Below are positions 1 through 8,689 of a stretch of 64,000 nt of DNA, one piece after another. Source of the DNA: Pseudomonadota bacterium (lineage in GTDB: Bacteria; Pseudomonadota; Gammaproteobacteria; Xanthomonadales; Xanthomonadaceae). The position numbers and the translations under genes were made by a program. Positions within the stretch are counted from its first letter, which is position 1, and every line of letters begins with the position of its first letter. The notes below the pieces were generated by a model. That model was not told where the DNA came from. It saw nothing but the letters and a program-made list of their open reading frames with translations, and did not search any database. Where the stretch lies: positions 5,751-69,750 of the forward strand of contig JAEZYE010000042.1 in NCBI GenBank assembly GCA_023419315.1. Direction: 5' to 3'.

Positions 1-469
1 TGCGCTCGCTGCGGTCGCGTTGCACATAACGGTGATAGGCGAGAACGCGTCCCGCATCGGCGATGCGGTCCTGGGAAAGCAGCACCTTCAGCGGTGCTTC
101 TTCTCCGTTGAGATAAGCCGCCCGCACCAGCGCTGCCAGCTGCGCCTGCTGGCCTTGCAGGCGCGAACGCAGCGTCTCGCGCTGTTGCTGCAGGTCGGTC
201 AGCGCCGCTTCCTCACGCCGCAGCGAGGCTTCGGTTTCGCTCAGGCTGCGACTGCTCCTGCCCACCTGCTCATCGGCGTCACGCAGCTTGCGCGATGCAT
301 CACCGCGCTGGCCTTCCAGCTTGCGCCGCTCCTGCGCGATGGTCTTGAGTTCGGTGCGCACCTTCTCCAGTTGCTTCTGCGTCTCGCGCTGGTTCTGCGC
401 CGAGGCGGACGCCACCGTCGCCAGCAGGAACGCCAGCAACACACCTGCGCGGAGCGTCCGCAACCTCAT
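1..469 (-). CDS. envC: Murein hydrolase activator EnvC, N-terminal part (gene cut by window edge)
   Basis: Reading the minus strand from an ATG at 469 gives a hydrophobic signal peptide (MRLRTLRAGVLLAFLLATVA) followed by a long Gln/Glu/Arg-rich coiled coil containing AALVRAAYLNGEEAPLKVLL, the typical start of EnvC. EnvC is a periplasmic coiled-coil protein with a C-terminal degenerate LytM/M23 domain that activates cell-wall amidases at the division septum. Only about 156 residues are visible; the LytM domain lies beyond base 1. The start codon shares one base with the gpmI stop (TGATG), so the two are translationally coupled, an arrangement also seen in many Gammaproteobacteria. Assignment rests on architecture and neighbour. 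Confidence 0.85.
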   Translation of the reverse strand, partial: MRLRTLRAGVLLAFLLATVASASAQNQRETQKQLEKVRTELKTIAQERRKLEGQRGDASRKLRDADEQVGRSSRSLSETEASLRREEAALTDLQQQRETLRSRLQGQQAQLAALVRAAYLNGEEAPLKVLLSQDRIADAGRVLAYHRYVQRDRSER

Positions 470-2016
470 CAGGGCGCGCGCAGCAGCGACTGGCCGGACA
501 TCTCGACCGGCTGTGGCAGGCCGAGCAGATCCAGCAAGGTCGGAGCGACGTCGCGCAGCGCGCCGCCGCTGCGCAGGGATGCCGCGCGATCGCCGACGTA
601 CACCAGCGGCACCGGGCCGACGGTATGCGCCGTGTGCGGCTGGCCGGTGTCCGGATCGCGCATCATTTCGAGGTTGCCGTGATCGGCGGTGATGATCAGC
701 GCGCCGCGTGCCGCGCGTACGGCGGCGTCCACCGCGCCAATCGCCTTGTCGACCGCCTGCGCCGCCAGGATTGCGGCATTCAGATCACCGCTGTGTCCGA
801 CCATGTCCGGATTGGCGATGTTGCAGATGATCGCGTCGAAGCGGCCGGACGCGATCGCATCGACCAGTTTCGCGGTCAGCTCGGGGCAACTCATCTCCGG
901 CTGCAGGTCGTAGGTGGCGACTTTCGGACTCGGCACCAGGATGCGTTCTTCACCATTGAACGGATCTTCGCGGCCGCCGCTGAAGAAAAACGTCACGTGC
1001 GCGTACTTCTCGGTTTCGGCAATGCGCAGTTGCGTCATGCCCTGTTCGGCGAGCAGTTCACCGAAGGTATGGCGCAGGTCATCGGGGGCGAACGCGACCG
1101 GCGCCGGCAGCTTCGCGTCGTACTCGGTCAGGCACACATAGCGCGACAAGTCCGGTCGCCGCGCCTGGAATCCATCGAAGGTGGGCAGCACGAAAGCCGC
1201 CGTCAGCTGGCGTGCGCGATCCGCGCGGAAGTTCATGAACACGACGGCATCGCCATCGGCCATCGGCGCGGCCCCCTCGATGACAGTCGGCAGCACGAAT
1301 TCGTCGTTCTCTCCACGCGCATAAGCGGCCTGCTGCGCGGAGATGGCGTCCGGCGCGCGATGTTCGCTGGCGGCATCGACGATTGCGTCCCACGCCTTGC
1401 GCAGGCGGTCCCAGCGCTTGTCGCGGTCCATCGCGTAGTAGCGTCCGCTCACCGTGGCGATGTGCGCATTGCCGAGCTCGGTGCACAGCGCCTGCAATGC
1501 GAGCAGGCTGGGTTCGGCCGAACGGGGCGGTGTGTCGCGGCCATCGAGGAACGCATGCACGGCAACCTTCGGCACGCCGCGGCGACGCGCCAGTTCCAGC
1601 ATCGCGAAGATGTGCTGTTCGTGGCTGTGCACGCCGCCGGGCGACAGCAAGCCGAACACGTGAAGCACGTGGTCACCGTTTTTTGCTGCGTCGCAGGCAG
1701 CGAGCAGTTCGGCGTTGTCGAAGAAGCTGCCATCCTCGATCGCCGCATCGATGCGGGTCAGATCCTGGTAGACGATGCGGCCGGCGCCGAGGTTCATGTG
1801 GCCGACTTCGGAATTGCCCATCTGTCCATCCGGTAAGCCGACGTGGCGACCTTCGGTGTGGATCAACGTATGCGGCGACGTGGCGAGCAGGCGCCGCCAG
1901 TTCGGCAGCTCGGCCTGGGCCAGCGCGTTGTCGGTCGGATCTTCGCGATGCCCCCAGCCATCAAGGATCAACAGGACGACTGGCTTGGGACGGTCGGACG
2001 CAGGGCGGTTGGACAC
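469..2016 (-). CDS. gpmI: 2,3-bisphosphoglycerate-independent phosphoglycerate mutase
   Basis: Interconverts 3- and 2-phosphoglycerate in glycolysis and gluconeogenesis, in the cytoplasm, with two metal ions and a phosphoserine intermediate. Visible motifs are LILDGWGH at the N terminus (metal-binding Asp), MGNSEVGHMNLGAGR with the nucleophilic Ser near residue 69, and ITADHGN plus HTAHT near the C terminus. From the GTG at 2016 the protein is 515 residues, the usual family length; an ATG at 2064 would add 16 residues. The GTG is preferred because a good -10 hexamer (TACAAT on the minus strand, 2050-2055) lies between the two, so the transcript probably starts downstream of the ATG. Overlaps envC by one base. 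Confidence 0.95.
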   Translation of the reverse strand: MSNRPASDRPKPVVLLILDGWGHREDPTDNALAQAELPNWRRLLATSPHTLIHTEGRHVGLPDGQMGNSEVGHMNLGAGRIVYQDLTRIDAAIEDGSFFDNAELLAACDAAKNGDHVLHVFGLLSPGGVHSHEQHIFAMLELARRRGVPKVAVHAFLDGRDTPPRSAEPSLLALQALCTELGNAHIATVSGRYYAMDRDKRWDRLRKAWDAIVDAASEHRAPDAISAQQAAYARGENDEFVLPTVIEGAAPMADGDAVVFMNFRADRARQLTAAFVLPTFDGFQARRPDLSRYVCLTEYDAKLPAPVAFAPDDLRHTFGELLAEQGMTQLRIAETEKYAHVTFFFSGGREDPFNGEERILVPSPKVATYDLQPEMSCPELTAKLVDAIASGRFDAIICNIANPDMVGHSGDLNAAILAAQAVDKAIGAVDAAVRAARGALIITADHGNLEMMRDPDTGQPHTAHTVGPVPLVYVGDRAASLRSGGALRDVAPTLLDLLGLPQPVEMSGQSLLRAP

Positions 2017-2049
2017 GGCGGGGGTTCCAGTGACTTCAGGCAGGTGAAG

Positions 2050-2055
2050 ATTGTA
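2050..2055 (-). promoter_or_regulatory. -10 element candidate for gpmI-envC
   Basis: TACAAT on the minus strand matches the sigma-70 -10 box at five of six positions and would start transcription near 2043, leaving a leader of about 27 nt before the GTG at 2016. No convincing -35 box was recognised. It is used here mainly to choose the gpmI start. Confidence 0.4.
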
Positions 2056-2172
2056 GCGGAGCATGTTGCGATGGCAGCGTTACCCTGTGCCGCGCCGGAC
2101 CCGATGCCATCGCTTTAAACCCTGCACCCGGCGCGTGCATCCAAAGCCATACCACCTACAACGGGATCCTCC

Positions 2173-2835
2173 ATGAAGCGCAACTCCTCTGCCCTCCTGC
2201 TGACCCTGGCGCTGGTTTCGGCCACGGGCTGGGCGTCCGACAACATTTCCAAGGTCAACGGCGCGATCCACGCCGAGGCCGGCCGCAGCTACGGCGACGT
2301 TGAAACCGTCAACGGCAGCATCACCATCGACGACGGCGTGACGATTCGCGAGGCCAGCACCGTCAACGGTTCGATCAGCGTCGGCAACAACGTCCGCGCC
2401 GGTTCGCTGGAAACGGTCAACGGCGCCATCAAGGCCGGCGGCAAGGTCGAAGTCGATGGCAGCGTCGAAGCCGTCAATGGCAGCGTGTTCTTCGATCGCG
2501 GCAGCCGCATCCGCGACGACGTCGAAACGGTCAACGGAGCCATCGGCCTGGTGGATACCGACGTCGGCGGCAATCTGGAGACGGTCACCGGCGACATCAC
2601 CGTCGGCGTGGGTTCGCACGTGAAGGGCGGCATCAAGGTCGAAAAGCCGAAAGGCAACTTCAACCTCAAGAGCTCGCGCGTGCCGCGCATCGTGATTGGC
2701 CCGAACGCGGTCGTCGAAGGCCCGCTGGTGTTCGAGCGGGAAGTGACGCTGCACGTGCACCGTACGGCGAAGATCGGTCCGGTCACCGGCGCAACTGCCA
2801 AGCCGTTCGATACGGCAGCCGCTCCGAACGACTGA
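2173..2835 (+). CDS. Exported VNG-repeat protein, bactofilin-like solenoid
   Basis: Unknown function. A signal peptide occupies about residues 1-21 (ends ATGWAS), so the product is exported. Residues 28-140 hold seven copies of a short unit, V-N-G-[AS]-[IV] (the last is VTG), starting at 28, 46, 64, 82, 101, 120 and 138, a period of 18-19 residues with Gly/Asp turns between. That periodicity is what a right-handed beta-solenoid of the polymer-forming/bactofilin kind looks like, but bactofilins are normally cytoplasmic and this one is secreted. The C-terminal 70 residues are basic and not repetitive. It stands alone, 337 bases upstream of... the nearest minus-strand gene start lies at 2016, and the M28 peptidase follows 66 bases downstream on the same strand. 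Confidence 0.7.
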   Translation: MKRNSSALLLTLALVSATGWASDNISKVNGAIHAEAGRSYGDVETVNGSITIDDGVTIREASTVNGSISVGNNVRAGSLETVNGAIKAGGKVEVDGSVEAVNGSVFFDRGSRIRDDVETVNGAIGLVDTDVGGNLETVTGDITVGVGSHVKGGIKVEKPKGNFNLKSSRVPRIVIGPNAVVEGPLVFEREVTLHVHRTAKIGPVTGATAKPFDTAAAPND

Positions 2836-2874
2836 CCCGCGGCCGGCGCAAAGCCCCTGCGCAGTCGCTACACT

Positions 2875-2901
2875 CGGGATTCCTTGAGTCGAGGAATCCC
2901 G
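2875..2901 (+). promoter_or_regulatory. Perfect hairpin covering the Shine-Dalgarno of the M28 peptidase gene
   Basis: CGGGATTCCT (2875-2884) and AGGAATCCCG (2892-2901) are exact inverted copies separated by TGAGTCG. The right arm contains the only Shine-Dalgarno (AGGA, 2892-2895) and ends on the base before the ATG at 2902. In RNA it would hide the ribosome site; as DNA it could be a repressor operator. A -10-like TACACT sits at 2869-2874; if used, transcription would start near 2881 and the left arm would be largely absent from the RNA, favouring the operator reading. Confidence 0.55.
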
Positions 2902-4623
2902 ATGCCACGCACGATTTCCCTGGTCACGGCCGCACTGGCCGCGACCGTTGCTTTGTCCGCCTGCAAGCGCGACACCGCCGAGACACCCGCGCCAGCCGCG
3001 CCGTCGGCACCCGCCTCCGCACCCGCTGCGGCCACCGGCCATGCATTCCAGCCGTCCATCAACGAAGCCGATTTCATCGAGCGCGTGAAGACGCTGTCCT
3101 CCGACGAATTCGAGGGCCGTGGCCCCGGTTCGGTTGGCGAGGACAAGACCGTCGCCTATCTGGAAGCGCAGATGAAGCTCATCGGCCTGGAGCCAGGCAA
3201 CAACGGCAGCTATTTCCAGGAAGTGCCGATGGTGGAGACCACGGCCAGCGAAGGCACCGTGCTGACGCTCGATCGCGATGGCGCCCGGCGTGATCTGAAG
3301 TTCGGCGTGGATTTCGTCGCCGGCACGCGCACGGGCAAGGCGGACGTGAAGGTCGATTCCAGCGAGATGATCTTCGTCGGTTACGGCGTCGACGCGCCCG
3401 AGCAGAAGTGGAACGATTACGCAGGACAGGACTGGACCGGCAAGACGGTCGTCATGTTCGTCAACGATCCCGGCTTCCACGTCGGTGACGAGAAGCTGTT
3501 CGACGGCAAGCGCATGACCTATTACGGGCGCTGGACGTACAAGTTCGAAGAGGCCGCGCGCAAGGGTGCCGCCGCCGCGCTGATCATCCACGACACGCCG
3601 GGCGCGAGCTATGGCTGGGACGTGGTGAAGAATTCCTGGTCCGGCGCGCAGTACGACCTGCCGGCCAAGGATGATCCGGAACCGCGCGTACCGGTGCAGG
3701 GCTGGCTGACCGCCGAGGCCGCACGCCAGTTGTTCGCCGATGCCGGGCTGGATCTGGAAACGTCCTACAAGGCTGCCAACCGTCGCGGCTTCAAGCCGGT
3801 ATCACTGAAGACGAAGTTGTCGATCGATCTCAAGAGCACGATCACCGAGAAGAAGTCGCGCAACGTGGTGGGCGTGCTGCCGGGCACGGACCGCAAGGAC
3901 GAAGCGGTCGTCTACATGGCCCACTGGGATCATCTCGGGAAGCACGAAGGCGAGCCCGGCGACAACATCTACAACGGTGCGATCGACAACGCCACGGGGA
4001 CGGCCGGCATTCTCGAAATCGCCGAAGCGTTCGTGCACCAGAATCCCAAGCCGCAACGTTCGCTGGTGTTCCTGGCGGTGACGCTGGAGGAATCCGGGCT
4101 GCTCGGTTCCAAGTACTACGTGGCGCATCCGACGTTCCCGCTCGATCGAATCGCCGGCGTGATCAACATCGATGCGATGTCGGTGGCGGGCAAGGCGAAG
4201 GACATCACCGTCGTCGGCTATGGCAGCTCGGAACTGGAAGACATCCTCAAGCCGCTGGCGCAGGCGCAGGGTCGCACGCTGCACGGGGAAACCTCGGTCC
4301 AGAGCGGCTTCTATTTCCGCTCGGATCACTTCAACTTCGCCAAGGCCGGCGTCCCCGCACTGTACGCCGACGGCGGCGAGGATCTGGTCGAAGGGGGCGT
4401 GGACGCCGGCAGGAAAGCGGCCGAAGACTACGCGCGCCACTATCACGGCCCGAGCGATCAGTACTACCCGGAAACGTGGAAGCTCGACGGCACCTTGCAG
4501 GACCTGGAAGTCCTGTACGGCGTGGGCAAGGAAATTGCCGGGGGCGATCGCTGGCCCAACTGGTATCCGGGCAACCCGTTCAAGGCGGCACGAGACAGGA
4601 TGATGCAGCCGGCGGCAAAGTAA
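2902..4623 (+). CDS. M28 family zinc aminopeptidase with PA domain, lipoprotein
   Basis: A 573-residue exported metallopeptidase. The N terminus is a lipoprotein signal (VALSAC, Cys21) followed by an Ala/Pro linker, so it should be anchored in the outer membrane or periplasmic face. A protease-associated domain spans roughly residues 130-290. The M28 catalytic domain follows: MAHWDHLGK (His and Asp), NGAIDNATGTAG (bridging Asp), LEESGLLGS (general base and ligand Glu), NIDAM (Asp) and SDHFNF (His), a complete two-zinc set. The family removes N-terminal residues from peptides; the substrate cannot be read from sequence. The start is the ATG at 2902 rather than an in-frame TTG at 2884, because GAGGA lies upstream at proper spacing. 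A hairpin covers the ribosome site. Confidence 0.9.
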   Translation: MPRTISLVTAALAATVALSACKRDTAETPAPAAPSAPASAPAAATGHAFQPSINEADFIERVKTLSSDEFEGRGPGSVGEDKTVAYLEAQMKLIGLEPGNNGSYFQEVPMVETTASEGTVLTLDRDGARRDLKFGVDFVAGTRTGKADVKVDSSEMIFVGYGVDAPEQKWNDYAGQDWTGKTVVMFVNDPGFHVGDEKLFDGKRMTYYGRWTYKFEEAARKGAAAALIIHDTPGASYGWDVVKNSWSGAQYDLPAKDDPEPRVPVQGWLTAEAARQLFADAGLDLETSYKAANRRGFKPVSLKTKLSIDLKSTITEKKSRNVVGVLPGTDRKDEAVVYMAHWDHLGKHEGEPGDNIYNGAIDNATGTAGILEIAEAFVHQNPKPQRSLVFLAVTLEESGLLGSKYYVAHPTFPLDRIAGVINIDAMSVAGKAKDITVVGYGSSELEDILKPLAQAQGRTLHGETSVQSGFYFRSDHFNFAKAGVPALYADGGEDLVEGGVDAGRKAAEDYARHYHGPSDQYYPETWKLDGTLQDLEVLYGVGKEIAGGDRWPNWYPGNPFKAARDRMMQPAAK

Positions 4624-4638
4624 CCGCCTCGCCCCTCG

Positions 4639-4662
4639 ACGGCGCCTTCGGGCGCCGTTGTT
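4639..4662 (+). terminator. Hairpin terminator after the M28 peptidase gene
   Basis: ACGGCGCC (4639-4646), loop TTCG, GGCGCCGT (4651-4658), then TGTT. An eight-pair GC-rich stem with a stable TTCG tetraloop 15 bases after the stop codon; the T tract is short, so termination may be partial. Confidence 0.6.
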
Positions 4663-4722
4663 CCATCCGCATCGCGCCGGTGCTCCCTTCATCGCACCGC
4701 GCACCCGCTTACCGGAGAGTCC

Positions 4723-5112
4723 ATGACCATTGCTTACTGGTGCATCCTGATCACCGCGCTGCTGCCCTATCTGTGGGTGAGCATCGCCAAGCAGTCGGGC
4801 GAACGCTACAACAATCGTGCGCCGCGCGACTGGCAAGCCAAGCAGACCAATCCACGCTCGCTCCGCGCACACGCCGCGCACCTCAACGGGTTCGAGTCCT
4901 TCCCCGTCTTCGTCGCCGGCGTACTCATGGCGCAGATTGTTGGCATCTCGCCTTCGCTGATCAGCACGCTGGCGGTCATCTTCACCATCGCGCGCGTGCT
5001 GCATGGCGTTTTCTACATCGCCAACCAGCCGCTGCTGCGCAGCCTCGTCTGGTTTGTGGGTCTGGGCAGCGCGCTCGGGCTGATCGTGCTGGCCGCACTG
5101 CGCGTGAGCTGA
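4723..5112 (+). CDS. MAPEG family integral membrane protein
   Basis: A 129-residue protein of four hydrophobic segments. The signature region RAHAAHLNGFESFPVFVAG, followed by ARVLHGVFYIANQPLLRSL, is typical of bacterial MAPEG proteins, the family named for eukaryotic membrane enzymes of eicosanoid and glutathione metabolism. The bacterial members are inner-membrane proteins of mostly unknown role; glutathione-dependent peroxidase or transferase activity is possible but is not shown by the sequence. Ribosome site GGAGAG precedes the ATG by 4 bases. It lies behind the terminator of the M28 gene, so it probably has its own promoter, and it converges on truC with only 6 bases between them. Confidence 0.85.
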   Translation: MTIAYWCILITALLPYLWVSIAKQSGERYNNRAPRDWQAKQTNPRSLRAHAAHLNGFESFPVFVAGVLMAQIVGISPSLISTLAVIFTIARVLHGVFYIANQPLLRSLVWFVGLGSALGLIVLAALRVS

Positions 5113-5118
5113 AGCCGC

Positions 5119-5835
5119 TCAGCGCAGGTCGTCACTCCAGCCGAACAGCGCGAACGCCTTGCGGAATTCGGCGTCCAGCGGCGCGACTGCATCGAGGCGC
5201 GCACCGCTGATCGGATGCGCGAATGAAAGCCGCACCGCATGCAGCAGCATCCGGTGTACGCCGCGCATGCGGAAGTTGCGGTTATGCCGCCCGTCGCCAT
5301 GGCTGCTGTCACCGATCAGATGATGCGAAAGATGCTTGAGGTGGCGGCGGATCTGCCGGAACCGCCCGGTTTCCGGGCGACAGCGCAGCAGGGCGTAACG
5401 CGAGGTGTCGAATCCACCCGAAGGCTCGGGCAATTCGCCGGTGGCCAGCCGCACGAACTGCGTGCGCGCGGGACGCTTCTCCGGCTTGCCCGGGCCACCG
5501 TCGAGCGCGTAGTCGAGATCGATGATCGGTTCCGGCCAGCCGCGACAGATCGCCAGGTAGTCCTTCTCGACCTCGCGTGACATGAAGGTCTGGCCCAGCG
5601 TGGAGGCCACGTCGCGCTCGAACGCGACGAGCAGGCAACCGCTGGTCGCGCGATCCAGTCGGTGGATGAGGAAGATCGGTCGCTGCAGTTGCTCGCGCAG
5701 GCGGTCCGCCAGGAACTCGGTTTCGCCGCCGGCCAGCTTGCTGTCGTGCACCATCAGCCCCGCGGGCTTGTCCACGATCGCGATGTGCTCGTCCAGGTAG
5801 AGCACGTTCACCGGATCGTTGCCGGTTGCTGTCAT
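5119..5835 (-). CDS. truC: tRNA pseudouridine(65) synthase TruC
   Basis: A RluA-type pseudouridine synthase of 238 residues. HRLDRATSGCLL holds the catalytic Asp61, and the C-terminal RRHLKHLSHHLIGDSSHGDG with HNRNFR is the pattern that separates TruC from RluA/RluC/RluD. TruC isomerises U65 in the T-stem of certain tRNAs. There is no N-terminal S4 domain, again as in TruC. The start is the ATG at 5835 (MTATGNDP), preceded by AGGAGA at about 9 bases; longer in-frame extensions upstream are Arg/Ser-rich and unlike the family. The gene is divergent from the M16 peptidase gene, with 61 bases between the two starts for both promoters. Confidence 0.92.
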   Translation of the reverse strand: MTATGNDPVNVLYLDEHIAIVDKPAGLMVHDSKLAGGETEFLADRLREQLQRPIFLIHRLDRATSGCLLVAFERDVASTLGQTFMSREVEKDYLAICRGWPEPIIDLDYALDGGPGKPEKRPARTQFVRLATGELPEPSGGFDTSRYALLRCRPETGRFRQIRRHLKHLSHHLIGDSSHGDGRHNRNFRMRGVHRMLLHAVRLSFAHPISGARLDAVAPLDAEFRKAFALFGWSDDLR

Positions 5836-5896
5836 CGACGGGATTCTCCTGCGGGATCTGCGACACTTCCGGCTCCGTTGTCTGGACTGTTCCGGA

Positions 5897-8662
5897 ATGA
5901 AGCCAAGGCCGCTCATTGTCGCACTCGGTGTCGCACTGTTGCTCAATCTCGGTGCGATGCCGCACGGCTTCGCCGAAGTATCGCTGCCCAAGGGCGTCGC
6001 GGCCGGCCCGAGCGTCGAGGGAATCAGCGAGTACCGGTTGCCGAACGGTCTGCGCGTGCTGCTGTTTCCCGACGCCAGCAAGCCGACCGTGACGGTGAAC
6101 CTGGTCTACGGCGTCGGCTCGGTCCACGAGAACTACGGCGAGACCGGGATGGCGCATCTGCTCGAACATCTCCTGTTCAAGGGCACGCCCACGCATGCGG
6201 ACATCAGCGGCGAGATGAAGAAGCGCGGCATCGACTTCAACGCGACGACGTCGATGGATCGCACCAACTACTTCAGTTCGTTTCCGGCCAATGACGACAC
6301 GCTCGACTGGGTGCTCGCACTGGAAGCGGATCGCATGGTCCACTCGAACGTCGCCCAACGCGACCTCGACAGCGAGATGACCGTCGTGCGCAATGAAATG
6401 GAGGCCGGCGAGAACAATCCGGGCGGCGTGCTCCTGCAGCGCATCCGCTCGACCGCCTATCTGTGGCACAACTACGGGCACAGCACGATCGGCGCGCGCT
6501 CGGATGTCGAAGGCGTGCCGATCGCCAACCTGCAGTCGTTCTATCGCACCTGGTACCAGCCGGACAACGCGACGTTGATCATCGCCGGCCGCATCGATGC
6601 CGCGCGGACGCTCACCCGCATCGCGGCGCATTTCGGTCCGTTGAAGAAGCCCACGCGCGTGTTGCCGGTCGCGCATACCGTGGAGCCGGCGCAGGATGGC
6701 GCGCGCGAAGTGGAAGTACGCCGCGTGGGTGATGTGCGCATGGTCGCCGCGTCATGGCATGTTCCCGCCGCGGGCCATCCCGACAGCGCCGCGCTGAGCG
6801 TGCTGGGCAACGTGCTCGGTTACACACCGGGCGGGCGGCTGCACAAGGCGCTGGTGCAGCCACGGCTGGCGGCCGGCACCGGCGCCGGCAGCGAATCCCT
6901 TCGCGATCCCGGTCTGCTGACCGTGCTGGCGGTGTTTCCGCGCGACGGTGATCCGGTGAAGGTGGAGCAGGAACTGCTTTCCCAGGCCGAACAGATCGCC
7001 AAGCGCCCGATCACGCCGCAGGAGGTCGACGAGGCGCGGCAACGCATCGCGAATGCCTACGAGCTGTACTTCACCGACGTCAACGCGGTCGGGATGGGCC
7101 TGTCCGAATATCTGGCGGCCGGCGACTGGCGCCTGCTGTTCACCTCGCGCGACGCCATCGAGCGCGTCACCGCCGAGGACGTCAACCGCGTGGCGATGCT
7201 CTACCTGAAACCCGGCAACCGCACGCTGGGGCGCTTCATCCCGAGCGAAGCGCCGGATCGCGTCGAGATTGGCGCGCGCCCTCCCATTGCTTCGATCGTC
7301 GATGGCTATACCGGCCGTGCGGGCGTCAGCGCGGGCGAGCAGTTCGATCCCAGCCCGGCGAACCTGGAAGCGCGCACGCAGCGCTTCACGCTGGGCACCG
7401 GCCTGCGCGTGGCGCTGTTGCCGAAGAAGACGCGCGGCGAAACCGTGATGGTCAATGCCAGTTTCCGCTTCGGTGACGCGACGTCCCTGAAGGGGCGCGA
7501 AGATGCGGCCGGGCTGGCCGGCGCCATGCTCATGCGCGGCAGCAAAACAATGGATCGCGAACGGATTGCGCAACAGTTCGAGCGGCTGAAAACGGAGGCC
7601 AGCGTCAGCGGCACGCTGCAGGGCGCGGGGATTTCACTGCTGACGCGGCGCAAGCAACTGGCCGATGCGCTCGCGCTCGCGGCGGACGTACTGCGCAACC
7701 CGGCGTTTCCCACCGACGAGTTCGAACAGCTGCGCCTGCAGGCGCTCACCGGAATGGAAGCCTCGCGCAAGGAGCCCGGCAGCGTCGCCGGCCAGGCGCT
7801 GGCCGAGCATTTCGATCCCTGGCCGTCGGATCACCCGCTGCATATCGACACGCTGGACGAAGCGATTGCAGGCGTGAAGGCGCTCCAGCGCGAAGACCTG
7901 GTCGCTTTCCATCGCGATTTCTACGGCAGCGCCGAGGGTGAGATTTCCGTCGTCGGTGATTTCGATGTGGACGCTGTCCGCACGCAGCTTGAACACCTGT
8001 TCACCGGTTGGTCCTCGCCCCATCCCTATGGCGTCATCCACACGCGCTACACCGAGGTACCCGCGGTTGACGTGCGCCTGGAGACACCGGACAAGCCCAA
8101 TGCCGTGCTGCTCGCGCGCAGCAATCTGTCGTTCAAGGTGACCGACGCCGACTATCCGGCATTGCTGGTCGCCAATCGCATCTTCGGCGGTGGCGCACTC
8201 AAATCGCGGCTGGGTGATCGCATCCGGCAGAAAGATGGCTTGAGCTACGGCGTCGGCAGCAGCGTGCGCGCCGACGACAGCCGCGAAGGCACCGACGACA
8301 ACGGCAGCTTCAACCTGCAGGCGATTGCCGCACCCGCCAACATGGACAAGGTGAAGACCGCGATCCGCGAAGAGCTGGCGCGCCTGATCGCCGACGGTGT
8401 CACCGAAGCGGAAGTGCGTGACGCGGTGAACGGCGTGCTGACCGAGCGCGAACAGAGCCGCGCCGAAGATGGCGCCGTCGCCGGCATGCTGACCGATCAG
8501 GCCTACTTCGGCCGCACCATGCAGTTCACCGCGGATCTGGATGCGCGCTTCCGCGCGTTGACGGTGGATCAGGTCAACGCCGCCATCCGCAAGCATTTCA
8601 AGCCGGAAACGTTGAGCATCTACGTCGCCGGAGATTTCAAGCCGGGCGCAGCGGCGCGATAA
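5897..8662 (+). CDS. M16 family zinc peptidase, two-halved (pitrilysin/PqqL type), exported
   Basis: A 921-residue periplasmic peptidase. Signal peptide about residues 1-26 (ends PHGFA). The inverted zinc motif HxxEH is HLLEH at 87-91, with the third ligand Glu in NEMEAGENNP near 166. The protein continues through a second M16 half lacking HxxEH but keeping the Arg/Tyr pair (RIRQKDGLSYG, near residue 780) that completes the active site in such single-chain enzymes. M16 members close around and cleave unfolded peptides; the substrate is unknown. The ATG at 5897 is chosen over upstream in-frame codons because it starts directly at the signal peptide. A second, separately encoded M16 protein lies at 17807-20677. 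Confidence 0.92.
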   Translation: MKPRPLIVALGVALLLNLGAMPHGFAEVSLPKGVAAGPSVEGISEYRLPNGLRVLLFPDASKPTVTVNLVYGVGSVHENYGETGMAHLLEHLLFKGTPTHADISGEMKKRGIDFNATTSMDRTNYFSSFPANDDTLDWVLALEADRMVHSNVAQRDLDSEMTVVRNEMEAGENNPGGVLLQRIRSTAYLWHNYGHSTIGARSDVEGVPIANLQSFYRTWYQPDNATLIIAGRIDAARTLTRIAAHFGPLKKPTRVLPVAHTVEPAQDGAREVEVRRVGDVRMVAASWHVPAAGHPDSAALSVLGNVLGYTPGGRLHKALVQPRLAAGTGAGSESLRDPGLLTVLAVFPRDGDPVKVEQELLSQAEQIAKRPITPQEVDEARQRIANAYELYFTDVNAVGMGLSEYLAAGDWRLLFTSRDAIERVTAEDVNRVAMLYLKPGNRTLGRFIPSEAPDRVEIGARPPIASIVDGYTGRAGVSAGEQFDPSPANLEARTQRFTLGTGLRVALLPKKTRGETVMVNASFRFGDATSLKGREDAAGLAGAMLMRGSKTMDRERIAQQFERLKTEASVSGTLQGAGISLLTRRKQLADALALAADVLRNPAFPTDEFEQLRLQALTGMEASRKEPGSVAGQALAEHFDPWPSDHPLHIDTLDEAIAGVKALQREDLVAFHRDFYGSAEGEISVVGDFDVDAVRTQLEHLFTGWSSPHPYGVIHTRYTEVPAVDVRLETPDKPNAVLLARSNLSFKVTDADYPALLVANRIFGGGALKSRLGDRIRQKDGLSYGVGSSVRADDSREGTDDNGSFNLQAIAAPANMDKVKTAIREELARLIADGVTEAEVRDAVNGVLTEREQSRAEDGAVAGMLTDQAYFGRTMQFTADLDARFRALTVDQVNAAIRKHFKPETLSIYVAGDFKPGAAAR

Positions 8663-8689
8663 CGATCCGGCAGGCGTGCGGCGCGGCGC

